DNA of 64,000 bases from Euzebya rosea. Lineage in GTDB: Bacteria; Actinomycetota; Nitriliruptoria; Euzebyales; Euzebyaceae. The DNA is taken from assembly GCF_003073135.1 (NCBI RefSeq), contig NZ_PGDQ01000022.1, forward strand, positions 1-64,000, in the 5' to 3' direction. Below, in pieces: positions 37,249 through 47,196 of this stretch (position 1 is its first letter; every line of letters begins with the position of its first letter). The position numbers and the translations under genes are program-made. Below the pieces are notes generated by a model. The model searched no databases, was not told the DNA's origin, and worked only from the letters and a program-made list of their open reading frames with translations.

Positions 37249-40029
37249 ATGTTCAAGCGTCTGGTTGCGGTCGTCGGACTGGCGGTGATGGCGTTCGGGC
37301 TGCTGCCCGCGGTGATCGCCTCGGCAGCCCCCGCGGCGTCCGCCTCGATCGACAGGTCCACCGTCTTCCCCGGCACGGACAAGGCCTTCACGGTCACCGT
37401 CCGCAACGGCGAGTCGCCCCTGTTCGCCCCGACCGAGACGATCGACTACATCCGGGTCACCCCTCCGGCGATCCTGCTCGACGAGGCATGCCCGGCCGTC
37501 TCCGGCTGGAACTGCGTGTCCCATCGTGGCGGCTTCTACGACTTCACGCCGGTGGGCGGCGGACTGGGCCTGACGGGCCTGGCTCCCGGCGCGACCCTCG
37601 ACATCCCCTTCACCGGACGGGTCGGTGCACCCAACAGCGCCGAGCAGACGCAGGCCTTCGTCGTCGACGTCTCCGGTGACGGCGGCGCGAACGGCACCTT
37701 CGACCGCCTGCCCGGCCTGAACGTCACCGTCAAGGTCCTGCAGCTGGTCTCCGGTTCCATCGTCGAGGTCGCCAACGGCGTCGTCGGCGACGGGGTGGCC
37801 ACCCGTGGCCAGACGATCACCGCGCGCTTCACGGCCCGCAGCTTCGCCCGCAACGGCATCTCGGTCGTCCCCACCATCAACTCCATCGCGCGCCCCGCCG
37901 TCACCGTTGCCGGCATCGGCGCCACGGCGGTCGAGGGCACGACCAAGGACACCAACGTCACCTTCACCTTCTCCACCCAGCGAGGCATCACGCCGGAGCA
38001 GGCCGCCGAGGCCCTGTCCGTCAGCATCGCCTCGGCCGGCGCCACCGCCGGGCCACTGACCGGCAGCTTCACCGTCCAGGGGGAGGCCTACCTCGAGGTG
38101 GACCTCGACTCCCTGTCCGACCCCGTCGTGCGGTCATCCCGCAAGGACAGCAACGGCAACCACGACGGCGGCGTCACCTACGACCTGACCCTCGAGGCGG
38201 AGAAGCTGAACCTGCCGACGGTCACCGGCGCCTCCGCCAGCCTGCAGCTGACCGGACCGGGCGGCCCCTACACCGCTCCGGCAACGATCAGCTGGGACGG
38301 CACCCCCTGGGCGAAGAACTCCGTCGCCACCTTCGAGTTCGCCCCCATCACCATCAACGCCGACGTCCCGACCGGCGTCCTCAACGGCACCCTGACCCTG
38401 TCCGGCGGCACCGACTCCAACGGCTTCGCCTACAGCCAGACCATCCCGCTGGCGAACCTGATCCTGATCGACAACATCGCGCCGATCATCGAACGCTTCG
38501 ACCTGTACCTCCCGGCCGGGCAGCTCCAGGGCAAGGCCGGCGACGCCCTCGACTTCGACGGCGAGATCTCCGACGAGCAGGGCAACACCGTCCTCCCCGA
38601 TGACCTGACCGTCACCGCTCGCGTCCGCAACAACCTGACGATGGCCACCTCCGACCCGATCCCCGTCACCGTCAACGGCTCCGGGACCGCCTTCAGCGGC
38701 ACGTTCGTCCTGCCCGACAGCGTCCCCACCAACAACGGCACCGCGTCCATGCCCCTGCCCGACTTCGGCCTGGTGACGCTCGAGGCCGACCTGACCGACG
38801 CAGCCGGCAACGGCTCCGGCGCCTTCGCCGACGCCGACATCGACAACGCCGTCCCCGTCATCAAGGAGGCCGCGCTGGTCGACGGCAACGCCGAGGACAC
38901 CGTGGACCCGCTGGGCCAGACCGGCGGCCGCTACTACGTCTCGGTCGAGCTGACCAACGACTACAACGACGCCGACGGCACGTCCGTCATCGCCGGTGGC
39001 TGCGCTCCCTCCTCCTGGGACGTCGACGAGACCACCGTCGTCGCGGTCTTCTACTCCAACGGGCAGTCGTGCCAGTCCGGTGTCGCCGGCCCCGACAACA
39101 TCCGCATCCTGGGCCTGCTCAGCACCATCGACCCGAACTTCCCCTACCAGGTCACCTACGACGGCAGCGGCCTGCTGGCCGACGACCTGCACGACGGTGC
39201 GAACAACCTGGTCGACTTCCTGCAGGACGTGACCTTCACCCGCATCGCCCCCGCCAACCCGCTGTTCAACCAGCTGCAGCGCTACGACACCGACGCCAAC
39301 GACGGCAGCTACGAGACCGTCGGCCCGCTGGGTGACCCCAACAACAACGACTTCGTGTTCCACGTCAACCGCGGTGGCCAGCCCGGTACGCAGACCCCCC
39401 ACATCACCGTGGGTGCGGCCTCCGCTGCCTACGACATCGTCGTCACCGACGAGCTCGGCAACCGCCTCTTCACCGAGACCGCACCGACCGTGGACGGGGA
39501 CGGGTTCACCACCATCGACATCCCGCTCCCGACCAACACCAACGGCTGCGACACCGGGGCCGGAACCGGCACCCTGGTCGGCCCCAACTGCGAGCTGACC
39601 CGTCGCATCACCTTCTTCAACCCCAACGCCGCACCCGGCAGCCAGTTCTCGGCGATCCCGCTGAACCTGACCATGGTGCTGGACCAGACCGTCCCGGCCA
39701 TCGTCGCCTCGACCCTGTCGGGTGACGCCAGCCAGGTCACCGTCGGCTACAACGAGAGCCTGGCCGGCGGTCGCAACGCCAACCAGGACTGGGCCACGGT
39801 CCAGCGCAACCCCGACGCCGGCCAGCAGCAGGACGAGTTCCTCTACCGCGGTGTGTTCGACGTCCAGCAGGGCGAGACCGCCAGCACCCGGGTGCTGTCG
39901 GGCCTGAGCATCGACAACCGTGTCCCGCTGTACGGCGTGTCCTACCTCTTCCAGGGCACCGACGCCCTCGACGTGTACGAGGACCTCGCCGGCAACCGCA
40001 GCGCGACCGACGTGATCTTCGCCAGCTAG
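37249..40029 (+). CDS. Tandem secreted surface protein C, unrecognised family
   Basis: A 926-residue paralogue with signal peptide (about 1-25, cleavage near ASAA), VFPGTDKAFTVTVRNG, SHRGGFYDF, DLDSLSDPVVRSSRKD, IDNIAPII, the GGC..SSW and QSCQSG cysteine pair, the NGCDTG...NCELTR pair, GYNESLAGGRN and the closing LAGNRSATDVIFAS. Codon third positions are almost always C or G and the gene has a good GGGAG site at a spacing of eight, which would fit high expression. Like A and B it lacks a covalent or membrane anchor, so it must be held by self-assembly or by another protein such as the 1709-residue neighbour. Confidence 0.8.
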   Translation: MFKRLVAVVGLAVMAFGLLPAVIASAAPAASASIDRSTVFPGTDKAFTVTVRNGESPLFAPTETIDYIRVTPPAILLDEACPAVSGWNCVSHRGGFYDFTPVGGGLGLTGLAPGATLDIPFTGRVGAPNSAEQTQAFVVDVSGDGGANGTFDRLPGLNVTVKVLQLVSGSIVEVANGVVGDGVATRGQTITARFTARSFARNGISVVPTINSIARPAVTVAGIGATAVEGTTKDTNVTFTFSTQRGITPEQAAEALSVSIASAGATAGPLTGSFTVQGEAYLEVDLDSLSDPVVRSSRKDSNGNHDGGVTYDLTLEAEKLNLPTVTGASASLQLTGPGGPYTAPATISWDGTPWAKNSVATFEFAPITINADVPTGVLNGTLTLSGGTDSNGFAYSQTIPLANLILIDNIAPIIERFDLYLPAGQLQGKAGDALDFDGEISDEQGNTVLPDDLTVTARVRNNLTMATSDPIPVTVNGSGTAFSGTFVLPDSVPTNNGTASMPLPDFGLVTLEADLTDAAGNGSGAFADADIDNAVPVIKEAALVDGNAEDTVDPLGQTGGRYYVSVELTNDYNDADGTSVIAGGCAPSSWDVDETTVVAVFYSNGQSCQSGVAGPDNIRILGLLSTIDPNFPYQVTYDGSGLLADDLHDGANNLVDFLQDVTFTRIAPANPLFNQLQRYDTDANDGSYETVGPLGDPNNNDFVFHVNRGGQPGTQTPHITVGAASAAYDIVVTDELGNRLFTETAPTVDGDGFTTIDIPLPTNTNGCDTGAGTGTLVGPNCELTRRITFFNPNAAPGSQFSAIPLNLTMVLDQTVPAIVASTLSGDASQVTVGYNESLAGGRNANQDWATVQRNPDAGQQQDEFLYRGVFDVQQGETASTRVLSGLSIDNRVPLYGVSYLFQGTDALDVYEDLAGNRSATDVIFAS

Positions 40030-40050
40030 GTCACCGTTGCCCCACGAACC

Positions 40051-40082
40051 CACGACCCGGCCGTACCAGCGGCCGGGTCGTG
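40051..40082 (+). terminator. Hairpin after tandem surface protein C
   Basis: Perfect inverted repeat with 13-base arms CACGACCCGGCCG and CGGCCGGGTCGTG around TACCAG, 21 bases past the stop. No T tract, so termination may be incomplete. Confidence 0.75.
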
Positions 40083-40143
40083 GACGTCTGTGACCTGACT
40101 CCCCATGGGGCAAGGCAGTACCATCGAAGGCCAGTCACGGGGC

Positions 40144-43100
40144 ATGGGCAAGGACACATTGACTTTCCTACGGTTTTTCGCAGTCACGACCGTCCTGGTG
40201 CTCGGGTTCGGGCTCCTGCCCACTCCCGTGCTCGCGCAGGGCCAGATCACCATCACCGACTCCGCGGGGAAGCCGTCGGTGCGTCGCGGCAGCACCCTGG
40301 AGTTCAGCGGGTCCGGCCTTCCCGACGGCCAGATCAGCCGTGCGGTCTTCCTGGCGCTCGCACCGGACGGTTCCGTGGAGGCCGAGCAGCAGATCGCGGG
40401 GCGCAACCGCACCGCGGCGGAGTCGCCCGAGGAGAACATCATCGTCCAGAACGGGTCGCTCAGCGGCAAGGGCACGCTGAACTGCCTGTTCGACGATCCG
40501 AGCGGGTGCGCCATCAACCACGGCGAGGTCGACGCCGTCCAGCTCGAGATCGTGGTCAACGGGCAGGTGTTCCGCAGCAACACCCTCGACGTGGACTACA
40601 ACGCGCCCCGCTGGGTCGCCGCCGTGACCCGGTCGTCCAACGAGATCGTCGTGATCTTCTCCGAACCCGTCGTGGTCCGCTCCACCGTCGGCGGCATCCC
40701 CCAGTCGGACTCCGCGGCTGACTGGACCGTCCGGACCGCATCGGGGACCAACGTGCCCGTCACCGCGGTGCAGCAGGAGGAACGGGACTGTCCCAACCTC
40801 GACAGCGGCTGCACCAGGATCCTCAGGTTGGCCAGCGGCGGGGGCGAGGACGTCGTCTACACCGTCACCTACGACCCCGAGAGCGTACGGGGACGGTACG
40901 GCGACCGGGCGGGGAACCCGATCACCAACATCGGTGCCGAGCGCACGATGACGACGACCGACAACATCCGCCCGGCCGTGCCGCAGATCGACCGGGTCAA
41001 CGGGGTCGCCACCAGCGAGAACGGCGACGGGAGCCCCGTCGTTGTCGTCGGCAACCGCAACCCCGTCGAGGTGCAGCTCTCCAACCTCAACCCCAACCAC
41101 CAGCTGACCCTGTTCGGGATCGTGGGTGGGCAGCGCCAGCAGCTGACCATCGAGCCGGCCAGCCCATCCGTCGACCTGCTGGGTCGCACCACGGTCAGCG
41201 CCACGCTGCCGCGGCCCAGCGGGCAGTCCACCCAGGACCGGGTGTTCACCCTCCTCGCGGTCGCGACCGACCCGTCGGGCAACTCCTCGGAGGACCGCAA
41301 CCAGCAGACCGCGTCCGAACGCGAGGACGGCGACTTCAACCCGACCGCCTACCACCTGGACACCATCGTCCCGTTCGTCCTGGACGCCGTGATCGACCCC
41401 CAGGACCCCAACACGGTCGTCGTGACCCTGTCCGAGCCGGTCACGCCCGACGGCAACGCCGGACGGTGGCGGATCCTGGACCAGGCCGTCACCGCCACGG
41501 GCACGGGGGCAACACGACGGCTGACCGCTTCCGCCCCGGTCAACGCCGCGGCCTCGGTGTCCTGGTCGCCCACCGACACCCGGTACCGGGACAAGGCCAC
41601 CAACGCGCTCGAGCAGTTCACCCGCCCCCTCGGCGGACAGCTGCCGGACATCCTGCCGCCCATCGTCCAGCAGCCGTCAGGCGACCCGCGGTACATCGCG
41701 GCCGAGCAGGTCACCGTGTCCGGCACGCTCCGGCCAGCGCAGGACGCCAGCACCATCACCGAGGTCGCCGTCGAGCAGGTCGGCGGCAGCGTAACCGACA
41801 CCGCTGAGGTCGCCGCGGACCGCAGCTGGTCGGTCGACATGCCGCTGGGCGCCGACGGGCTGTACCGGTTCTCCGCCCGCGCCCGGGACATCTTCGGCCA
41901 GACGAGCAGCGCGGCGCTGTCGGGTGAGATCGTGCACGACGCCACGGCCCCCGTCCTCGACCTGACCTATCCGCCGCCTCCCAGCAGCGGCATCGGTGGC
42001 CTCTTCGGCGGCGACCCCCAGGAGGAGCATCCGCAAGGGCAGCCGTTGCGCCTGGACTACGACCTGACCGAGGCCAACCACGACCGCGTGGACGTCGTCG
42101 TGACGTTCGCGGACGGGTCGACGGAGACCCACACCACCGCCAACCGGTCGTCGTTCGAGGTGCCGGTGCCGGAGGGGTACGCCGGCGACCTGTTCGTGGA
42201 GGTGCAGGCACACGACCTCGCCGGCAACGCGGGCAACGTGGCGGAGGGCGCCGTCGAGGTCCTCGCCGGCACCATCGGGCCCGACCGCGTCGAGCTCGTC
42301 GCCAACAGGACCGGCGACGTGCGGGTGGAGCTGGAGTTCGGCGTCGACCTGGCCGGCAGCACGATCGCCCTCGACTGGGCTGCCAGCGACGGGATCGAGC
42401 AGCCCGGCGAGACCGACACCCCGGACCGCACCCCGCTGTCGGCCAACCGCGCCGGCTCGGTCGTCACCCTGACGTTCGTGCAGCCGTTCCCGTCGACACC
42501 GGGCGACCCCAACGCCACGCCACGGATCGCCTTCGACCAGAGCCTCGGGAGCCTCCGGGGCGCAGGGGACGAGCGGATCCTGCTGCCCGGCAACACCATC
42601 GCGGAGGAGCACTTCCTGCCCGCCGACCCGACCATCAGCGGCGTGCCGGCCGGACCGGTCAGCACCGCCGCCGATGCGCCCGACGGGACGGACTGCACCA
42701 CCGGCACGGAGTCGGGCCAGCCCGTCGAGGGGTGCCCCTACACGTGGACCCTGAACGGGACGACGGACGGCTCGGCGCTGCCGAACACCTACCGCGTGTT
42801 CCGGACCGCGCCGATGGTGTTCGCCCAGCAGCAGGACCGCGCGCTGTTCGAGGGGACCGCAGGGACCGACGGGCGCTTCCGCTTCACCGTCCCGCTGCAC
42901 GCCAACACCGAGAACGGCTTCCGGGTCGAGGTCATCGACCCGAACGGCAACGAGGCCGAGGCACCTGCCACGTTCTCCATCGTCGAGGACTCCCTGCCGC
43001 CGGAGCTCGTGTCGCTGGTCGCCGGCTACGACGCCGGCGCGACCGAGATCGAGATCCTCTACGCCTTCGACGAACGGGTCGTCGACGTCGACCTCGTGTG

Positions 43101-45273
43101 GATCGACGCCGACGGGGACGAACGACCGATCACGCCGGCCAACCACGGGCCGAGCAGCGAGGACGGCCGCTCCGGCTCCTACACCTGGACGATCCCCGAC
43201 TCCGTCGACCTCGCGACCATGGGTGGCGTCGTCATCCGGGGTCGTGGCACCGACGTCGCGGGCAACGTCGGTGACTACGAGAACGCCAGCCTGACCGCCC
43301 TGCCACGACTGCTGAGTGCAGAGACCGACGGCCTGTCGACCATCACCGTGCGCACGTCCGAACCGGTGACCACGACCGCCGACGGACCCGCCGGGTTCAG
43401 GTTGCTGAACGGCCCGGGTGTCCGCACCACGACGGCCGACGGCACCCTCATCACCCTCTCCCTCAACGACGAGCTGCAGAGCGGCTCGACGATCGTGCAG
43501 TACACCGGCGACGGCGGCTGGGCCGCCCCGGACGGACGGCCCCTCGTGGCCGGTCAGCTGTCGGTCGACCTGCGCACGATCTTCCCCGTCACCGGCCTGG
43601 TCGCGGGACCCAACGCCGCGGGGGGCGCGAACCTGTCCTTCGTCGACGAGCGCAACCCGGCTGCCATGGTGGCCGGGTACGAGGTCGCGCGTGACGGGGA
43701 GGTCGTCACCGTCCTGCCCCGCGGGGAGCGCTTCTTCGCCGACGCCGACCTCGCGCCAGGCCTGCACACCTACACCGTGACCGTCGTCGGCTCCGGTGGA
43801 CTCCGCAGCGAGCCGCGTGCGGTGAGCGTGACGCTGGGGGCCGGCCCCGACGGCGACGGGACCGACGGTGGCACCGGCTATCCGCCGGGTTCGGGGATCG
43901 AGGTCGACTGCCCGTTCCCGGCAGCGCCGAACGTGACCCCCGACGGGGGCGGTGTCCTGTCCTGCGACGGGCGCTTCGCCGTGATCGTCCCGGCTGGCGT
44001 CATCGGCGAGGCGGCCTATGGCCGCATCGTGCGACGCGAGACCGTGCCCGTGGACGGGTTCCAGTCGGTGACATCGCTGTACCAGCTCGCGCTCGTCGCC
44101 GACGACGACGACTTCACCACCATCGATGCCTTCGACGGGTACGTCGAGGCCAGCGTGCGGGGGGTCGAGAACCTCCTCGCGGAGGCCGTCGTCGAGCGCG
44201 TCGCCATCAGTCGACTCCACGACACCGGTGCACACGACGAGCTCGGCACCCGCGTGGGACGCGAGTCCGCAGGGGCGTCCTTCGTGACGGTCGGCACCTT
44301 CGGCCTCGAGGAAGCCGACGGGGCCACCCTGCGGGTCTACGGCCCGGACCCGGCGATCACACCGGATCGCTTCGCCACCGCTGCAGGGTTGTCGCAGACG
44401 CAGTTCGCCTCCGCGGGCGCCGCGGTGCTGGCCCGCGCTGACGACTACCCCGACGCGCTTGCCGCCGCCACCCTCGCGGCCCAGGTCGGCGGACCGGTGC
44501 TGCTGACCCGGACCGACGACCTCCCCACCACGACGCTCCTCGAGCTCGAGCGGCTCGACGTCGACCAGGTCGTCCTGGCCGGTGGCACCGCAGCGGTGTC
44601 CGACGGGGTCGCCTCGACCCTCGGCACGATGGGCATCGACGTCGTGCGTGTCGACGGGCCGACGCGATTCCACACCGCTGCGGCGATCGCCACGCGGACC
44701 GGGTCCGTCGACGACCACGCCTACCTGGCCACGGCCGTCAACTTCGCTGACGCCCTGGCAGCCAGCGCCCCTGCGGCCGCACTGGGCCGGCCGATCCTGC
44801 TGACCCACCCCGACCGCCTGGCCGAGGAAGCGCTCGGCGCCCTCCTGGAGCTGGGGATCACCGACGTGACCATCGTGGGTGGGACTGCGGCGATCGACGA
44901 CGCCGTCGCCGAGGCGCTCCGGGCTGCCGGGTTCGCCGTCGACCGCGTCGCGGGCCTCACCCGCTACGAGACGGCGGTTGCCCTTGCTGGCCAGCTGGCC
45001 GCCGGTGGCCAGCTCGACATGCGCCGCCCGCTGGTCGCCTCGGGCGACGGTGACGGCGTGACCTCGCCTGACGCGCTGGCTGCCGGACCCATCGCGGCCC
45101 GCCACGGGAGCCCGCTCGTGCTGACGCCGCGGTCGGTCGTTCCCGATGTCGTCGTCGACCTGCTGTCGTCCTCCTCCGGCCTCCGTGGGCTGATGCTCGC
45201 CGGCGGGCCCGTCGCGGTCAGCGACGACGTCAGGGCGGCGCTGGACGACGCGGCACCGCCAACAGCGGACTAG
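40144..45273 (+). CDS. Giant secreted Ig-like protein with three C-terminal CWB2 repeats
   Basis: A 1709-residue exported protein. Signal peptide about 1-32 (ends VLAQ). The N-terminal domain begins ITITDSAGKPSVRRGSTLEFSG. A series of Ig-like/bacterial adhesin-like domains follows, many starting with a D-x-x-x-P motif. A fibronectin III-like domain lies near 1140-1240, followed by a beta domain with a cysteine pair. The last ~310 residues are three CWB2 repeats (LARADDYPDALAAATLAAQV, VLAGGTAAVSD, VDGPTRFHTAAAIA). It therefore carries a wall anchor that the three upstream paralogues lack. The ATG at 40144 is chosen because the signal peptide then starts at once; an ATG at 40105 is in frame. 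Role in anchoring or capping the A-C proteins is inference. Confidence 0.82.
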   Translation: MGKDTLTFLRFFAVTTVLVLGFGLLPTPVLAQGQITITDSAGKPSVRRGSTLEFSGSGLPDGQISRAVFLALAPDGSVEAEQQIAGRNRTAAESPEENIIVQNGSLSGKGTLNCLFDDPSGCAINHGEVDAVQLEIVVNGQVFRSNTLDVDYNAPRWVAAVTRSSNEIVVIFSEPVVVRSTVGGIPQSDSAADWTVRTASGTNVPVTAVQQEERDCPNLDSGCTRILRLASGGGEDVVYTVTYDPESVRGRYGDRAGNPITNIGAERTMTTTDNIRPAVPQIDRVNGVATSENGDGSPVVVVGNRNPVEVQLSNLNPNHQLTLFGIVGGQRQQLTIEPASPSVDLLGRTTVSATLPRPSGQSTQDRVFTLLAVATDPSGNSSEDRNQQTASEREDGDFNPTAYHLDTIVPFVLDAVIDPQDPNTVVVTLSEPVTPDGNAGRWRILDQAVTATGTGATRRLTASAPVNAAASVSWSPTDTRYRDKATNALEQFTRPLGGQLPDILPPIVQQPSGDPRYIAAEQVTVSGTLRPAQDASTITEVAVEQVGGSVTDTAEVAADRSWSVDMPLGADGLYRFSARARDIFGQTSSAALSGEIVHDATAPVLDLTYPPPPSSGIGGLFGGDPQEEHPQGQPLRLDYDLTEANHDRVDVVVTFADGSTETHTTANRSSFEVPVPEGYAGDLFVEVQAHDLAGNAGNVAEGAVEVLAGTIGPDRVELVANRTGDVRVELEFGVDLAGSTIALDWAASDGIEQPGETDTPDRTPLSANRAGSVVTLTFVQPFPSTPGDPNATPRIAFDQSLGSLRGAGDERILLPGNTIAEEHFLPADPTISGVPAGPVSTAADAPDGTDCTTGTESGQPVEGCPYTWTLNGTTDGSALPNTYRVFRTAPMVFAQQQDRALFEGTAGTDGRFRFTVPLHANTENGFRVEVIDPNGNEAEAPATFSIVEDSLPPELVSLVAGYDAGATEIEILYAFDERVVDVDLVWIDADGDERPITPANHGPSSEDGRSGSYTWTIPDSVDLATMGGVVIRGRGTDVAGNVGDYENASLTALPRLLSAETDGLSTITVRTSEPVTTTADGPAGFRLLNGPGVRTTTADGTLITLSLNDELQSGSTIVQYTGDGGWAAPDGRPLVAGQLSVDLRTIFPVTGLVAGPNAAGGANLSFVDERNPAAMVAGYEVARDGEVVTVLPRGERFFADADLAPGLHTYTVTVVGSGGLRSEPRAVSVTLGAGPDGDGTDGGTGYPPGSGIEVDCPFPAAPNVTPDGGGVLSCDGRFAVIVPAGVIGEAAYGRIVRRETVPVDGFQSVTSLYQLALVADDDDFTTIDAFDGYVEASVRGVENLLAEAVVERVAISRLHDTGAHDELGTRVGRESAGASFVTVGTFGLEEADGATLRVYGPDPAITPDRFATAAGLSQTQFASAGAAVLARADDYPDALAAATLAAQVGGPVLLTRTDDLPTTTLLELERLDVDQVVLAGGTAAVSDGVASTLGTMGIDVVRVDGPTRFHTAAAIATRTGSVDDHAYLATAVNFADALAASAPAAALGRPILLTHPDRLAEEALGALLELGITDVTIVGGTAAIDDAVAEALRAAGFAVDRVAGLTRYETAVALAGQLAAGGQLDMRRPLVASGDGDGVTSPDALAAGPIAARHGSPLVLTPRSVVPDVVVDLLSSSSGLRGLMLAGGPVAVSDDVRAALDDAAPPTAD

Positions 45274-45385
45274 GGCCGGACCGCACGCGTCGCAGCGATC
45301 CCTCCTCGGCGTGTCCGGGGACAGGGCGCCACCGGCAGGTCCTCGTCCCCGCCACCCGAGGGGCCCGGACGGTACGGTTGGCGAG

Positions 45386-45910
45386 ATGGATCCACGACTG
45401 AAGCGACTGGTACGGATCGCCCGGGACGTGGTCGTCCCGGCCCTGCGGAAGGCGGCCCGGGACCGCCGCGACGCTGCGCGCACACCTGGTGCCCACGCGC
45501 ATGCTCCCTCGCCGTCACCGCACGTCGATGCACGGCGCGGTGAGGTCGACACCGCCACCGCCAGGCCGAGGGTCGCCTACGCCCCCGCCCGCGACGACGA
45601 CGCCGACCCGGGCGAGGTCGTCTGGGCCTGGGTGCCCTACGAGGACGACCCGACGCAGGGCAAGGACCGTCCCCTGCTGGTCATCGGCCACATCGAGGAC
45701 GACGTGGCCGCCCTGGCGCTGACCTCGCGGGCACACGACGACCGCCATCACCATCCGCTGGGGACGGGCCCTTGGGACAGCCGCGGACGTCCGTCGTGGA
45801 TCAAGCTCGATCGGTTGCTGCGGCTGGATCCCGACGCGATCCGTCGCGAGGGTGCGGTGCTGGACAAGGACCGCTTCGACGACGTGGTCGCCGCGTGGGA
45901 GGCCTACTGA
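45386..45910 (+). CDS. PemK/MazF-like protein with long N-terminal extension
   Basis: A 174-residue protein. The last ~100 residues (from about 75) contain GEVVWAWVPYEDDPTQGKDRPLLVIG, which matches the PemK/MazF-like fold seen in many actinobacterial homologues that often stand alone without an antitoxin. The first ~70 residues are basic and then low-complexity (Ala, Pro, His), with a possible amphipathic helix at 1-28. No antitoxin gene is adjacent. The next gene begins two bases past the stop, so the two are probably co-transcribed. Toxicity is not shown by the sequence. Confidence 0.75.
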   Translation: MDPRLKRLVRIARDVVVPALRKAARDRRDAARTPGAHAHAPSPSPHVDARRGEVDTATARPRVAYAPARDDDADPGEVVWAWVPYEDDPTQGKDRPLLVIGHIEDDVAALALTSRAHDDRHHHPLGTGPWDSRGRPSWIKLDRLLRLDPDAIRREGAVLDKDRFDDVVAAWEAY

Positions 45911-45911
45911 G

Positions 45912-46808
45912 GTGAGTACCGAACCCGGACTGCACCGGACGTACCTCTACGCGTCCGGGACGAAGCCGCGCGCCATGGCGCGGGCGATCGCCTCCGAGGC
46001 CGACGCCGTCATCCTCGACCTCGAGGACTCCGTGGCGCCGGAGGACAAGGTCGCTGCTCGAGGTGCGGTCGCCGACTTCGTGGCCGACCGCGCGGGCGGG
46101 GCCACGTGCGACGTGCACGTGCGGGTCAACCGCTGGGCCGACGGGTTCGACATCGACGACGTGCGCGCGGTGGTCCAGCCCGGCGTGACCGCGCTGCGGC
46201 TGCCGAAGGTGCAGTCCGTCGACGAGGTCCGCAGCTTGGATGCCCTGGTGGTGGAGCTGGAGGCCGCGGCCGGCATGGCGTCGGGCACGATCGGCTTCTA
46301 CCCGACCGTTGAGACGGCGTCGGGGGCGATGCTGCTGGGGCCCGTCCTCGAGGCCACGACCCGGACCCGTCGGGCCGCGTTCGGGGCCAGTGACTTCGTC
46401 GCCGACATCTCCGCCTCGGGCAACGACGACCTGGCGACGCTGCACGTCCGCTCCCACATCGTCATGGTCTCGCGGGCCACCGGGAAGGGCATGCCGATCG
46501 ACAGCGTGTTCGGTCACATCGACGATGTCGCTGGCCTGGTGGCCAGCGCCAAGCGGGCCAAGTCCCTGGGCTTCTTCGGCAAGTCCGTGATCCACCCCTC
46601 ACAGGTCGGTCCCGTCAACGACGTCTTCACCCCCGACCGAGCGGCCCGGAACTGGGCGCGCCAGATCGTCGCCAGCCTCGGGGAGGCCGAGGTGCACCGC
46701 TCGGGCCTGCTGATGGTCGACGACGAGCTGCTGGACCCCGGACTGGTGCAGCGGGCACGTGCGATCGTCCGGCTCGTCGACCGCATCGAGGGCGCTCGAC
46801 CGGAGTGA
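45912..46808 (+). CDS. HpcH/HpaI aldolase / citrate lyase beta-like protein
   Basis: A 298-residue TIM-barrel enzyme of the CitE-like family that makes or cleaves C-C bonds next to acyl-CoA thioesters. The LDLEDSVAPEDK segment (about 36-47) and FYPTVETASG (about 124-133) hold the acidic metal-binding residues. No citrate lyase alpha or gamma genes are near, so it is a stand-alone CitE-like protein, for example a malyl-, citramalyl- or beta-methylmalyl-CoA lyase relative. GTG start, two bases after the PemK-like gene. Confidence 0.9.
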   Translation: MSTEPGLHRTYLYASGTKPRAMARAIASEADAVILDLEDSVAPEDKVAARGAVADFVADRAGGATCDVHVRVNRWADGFDIDDVRAVVQPGVTALRLPKVQSVDEVRSLDALVVELEAAAGMASGTIGFYPTVETASGAMLLGPVLEATTRTRRAAFGASDFVADISASGNDDLATLHVRSHIVMVSRATGKGMPIDSVFGHIDDVAGLVASAKRAKSLGFFGKSVIHPSQVGPVNDVFTPDRAARNWARQIVASLGEAEVHRSGLLMVDDELLDPGLVQRARAIVRLVDRIEGARPE

Positions 46809-46834
46809 CTGGTTAGTCGGTGTCAGTCCGGGTT

Positions 46835-46860
46835 GTTTGAGTGGCGTACGCACGGGGCAT
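46835..46860 (+). promoter_or_regulatory. Candidate stress-sigma promoter (GTTT-N16-GGGCAT)
   Basis: GTTT at 46835 and GGGCAT at 46855-46860, 52 bases before the small membrane protein start. It is similar to SigB-type promoters described in actinobacteria (GTTT-N14-17-GGGTAT). A near-identical arrangement precedes csbD. Confidence 0.3.
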
Positions 46861-46912
46861 CCCATGCAGCAGACCGGTCCTGACAGTTCCCCGAACGAAA
46901 GAGGTGTATCAA

Positions 46913-47068
46913 GTGATTACCCTCGGCATCATCCTGCTGCTGATCGGCGTCCTCGCCGGTATCCCGATCCTGACCACCATCGGTACGATCCTGCTGGTCG
47001 TCGGTGTGGTCCTGTTCCTGGCTGGCCGCCTCGGCCACGCCATCGGTGGGCGGGCCCACTACTACTAG
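46913..47068 (+). CDS. Small hydrophobic membrane protein (DUF6131-like)
   Basis: A 51-residue protein with two membrane helices (ITLGIILLLIGVLAG and ILLVVGVVLFLAGRLG) and a C-terminal AIGGRAHYY tail. It resembles the small DUF6131-type proteins of actinobacteria; no function is known. The GTG at 46913 is fixed by AAAGAGG at a spacing of eight. The candidate stress promoter upstream would suit a protein induced in stationary phase or by envelope stress. Confidence 0.75.
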   Translation: MITLGIILLLIGVLAGIPILTTIGTILLVVGVVLFLAGRLGHAIGGRAHYY

Positions 47069-47111
47069 GACGGGCGCGGCGCGGACACGATCCAGCGCCC
47101 CCGCACGGCTT

Positions 47112-47141
47112 CGGCCCCGACCGCATCTGCGGTCGGGGCCG
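47112..47141 (+). terminator. Hairpin after small membrane protein
   Basis: Arms CGGCCCCGACCGCA and TGCGGTCGGGGCCG, nearly touching, 44 bases past the stop. No clear T tract follows. Confidence 0.7.
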
Positions 47142-47196
47142 CGTCATGTCCGGACCCGCACCTCCGGGCCGCGGCGTGCGTTAGCGTGTCGCACCC

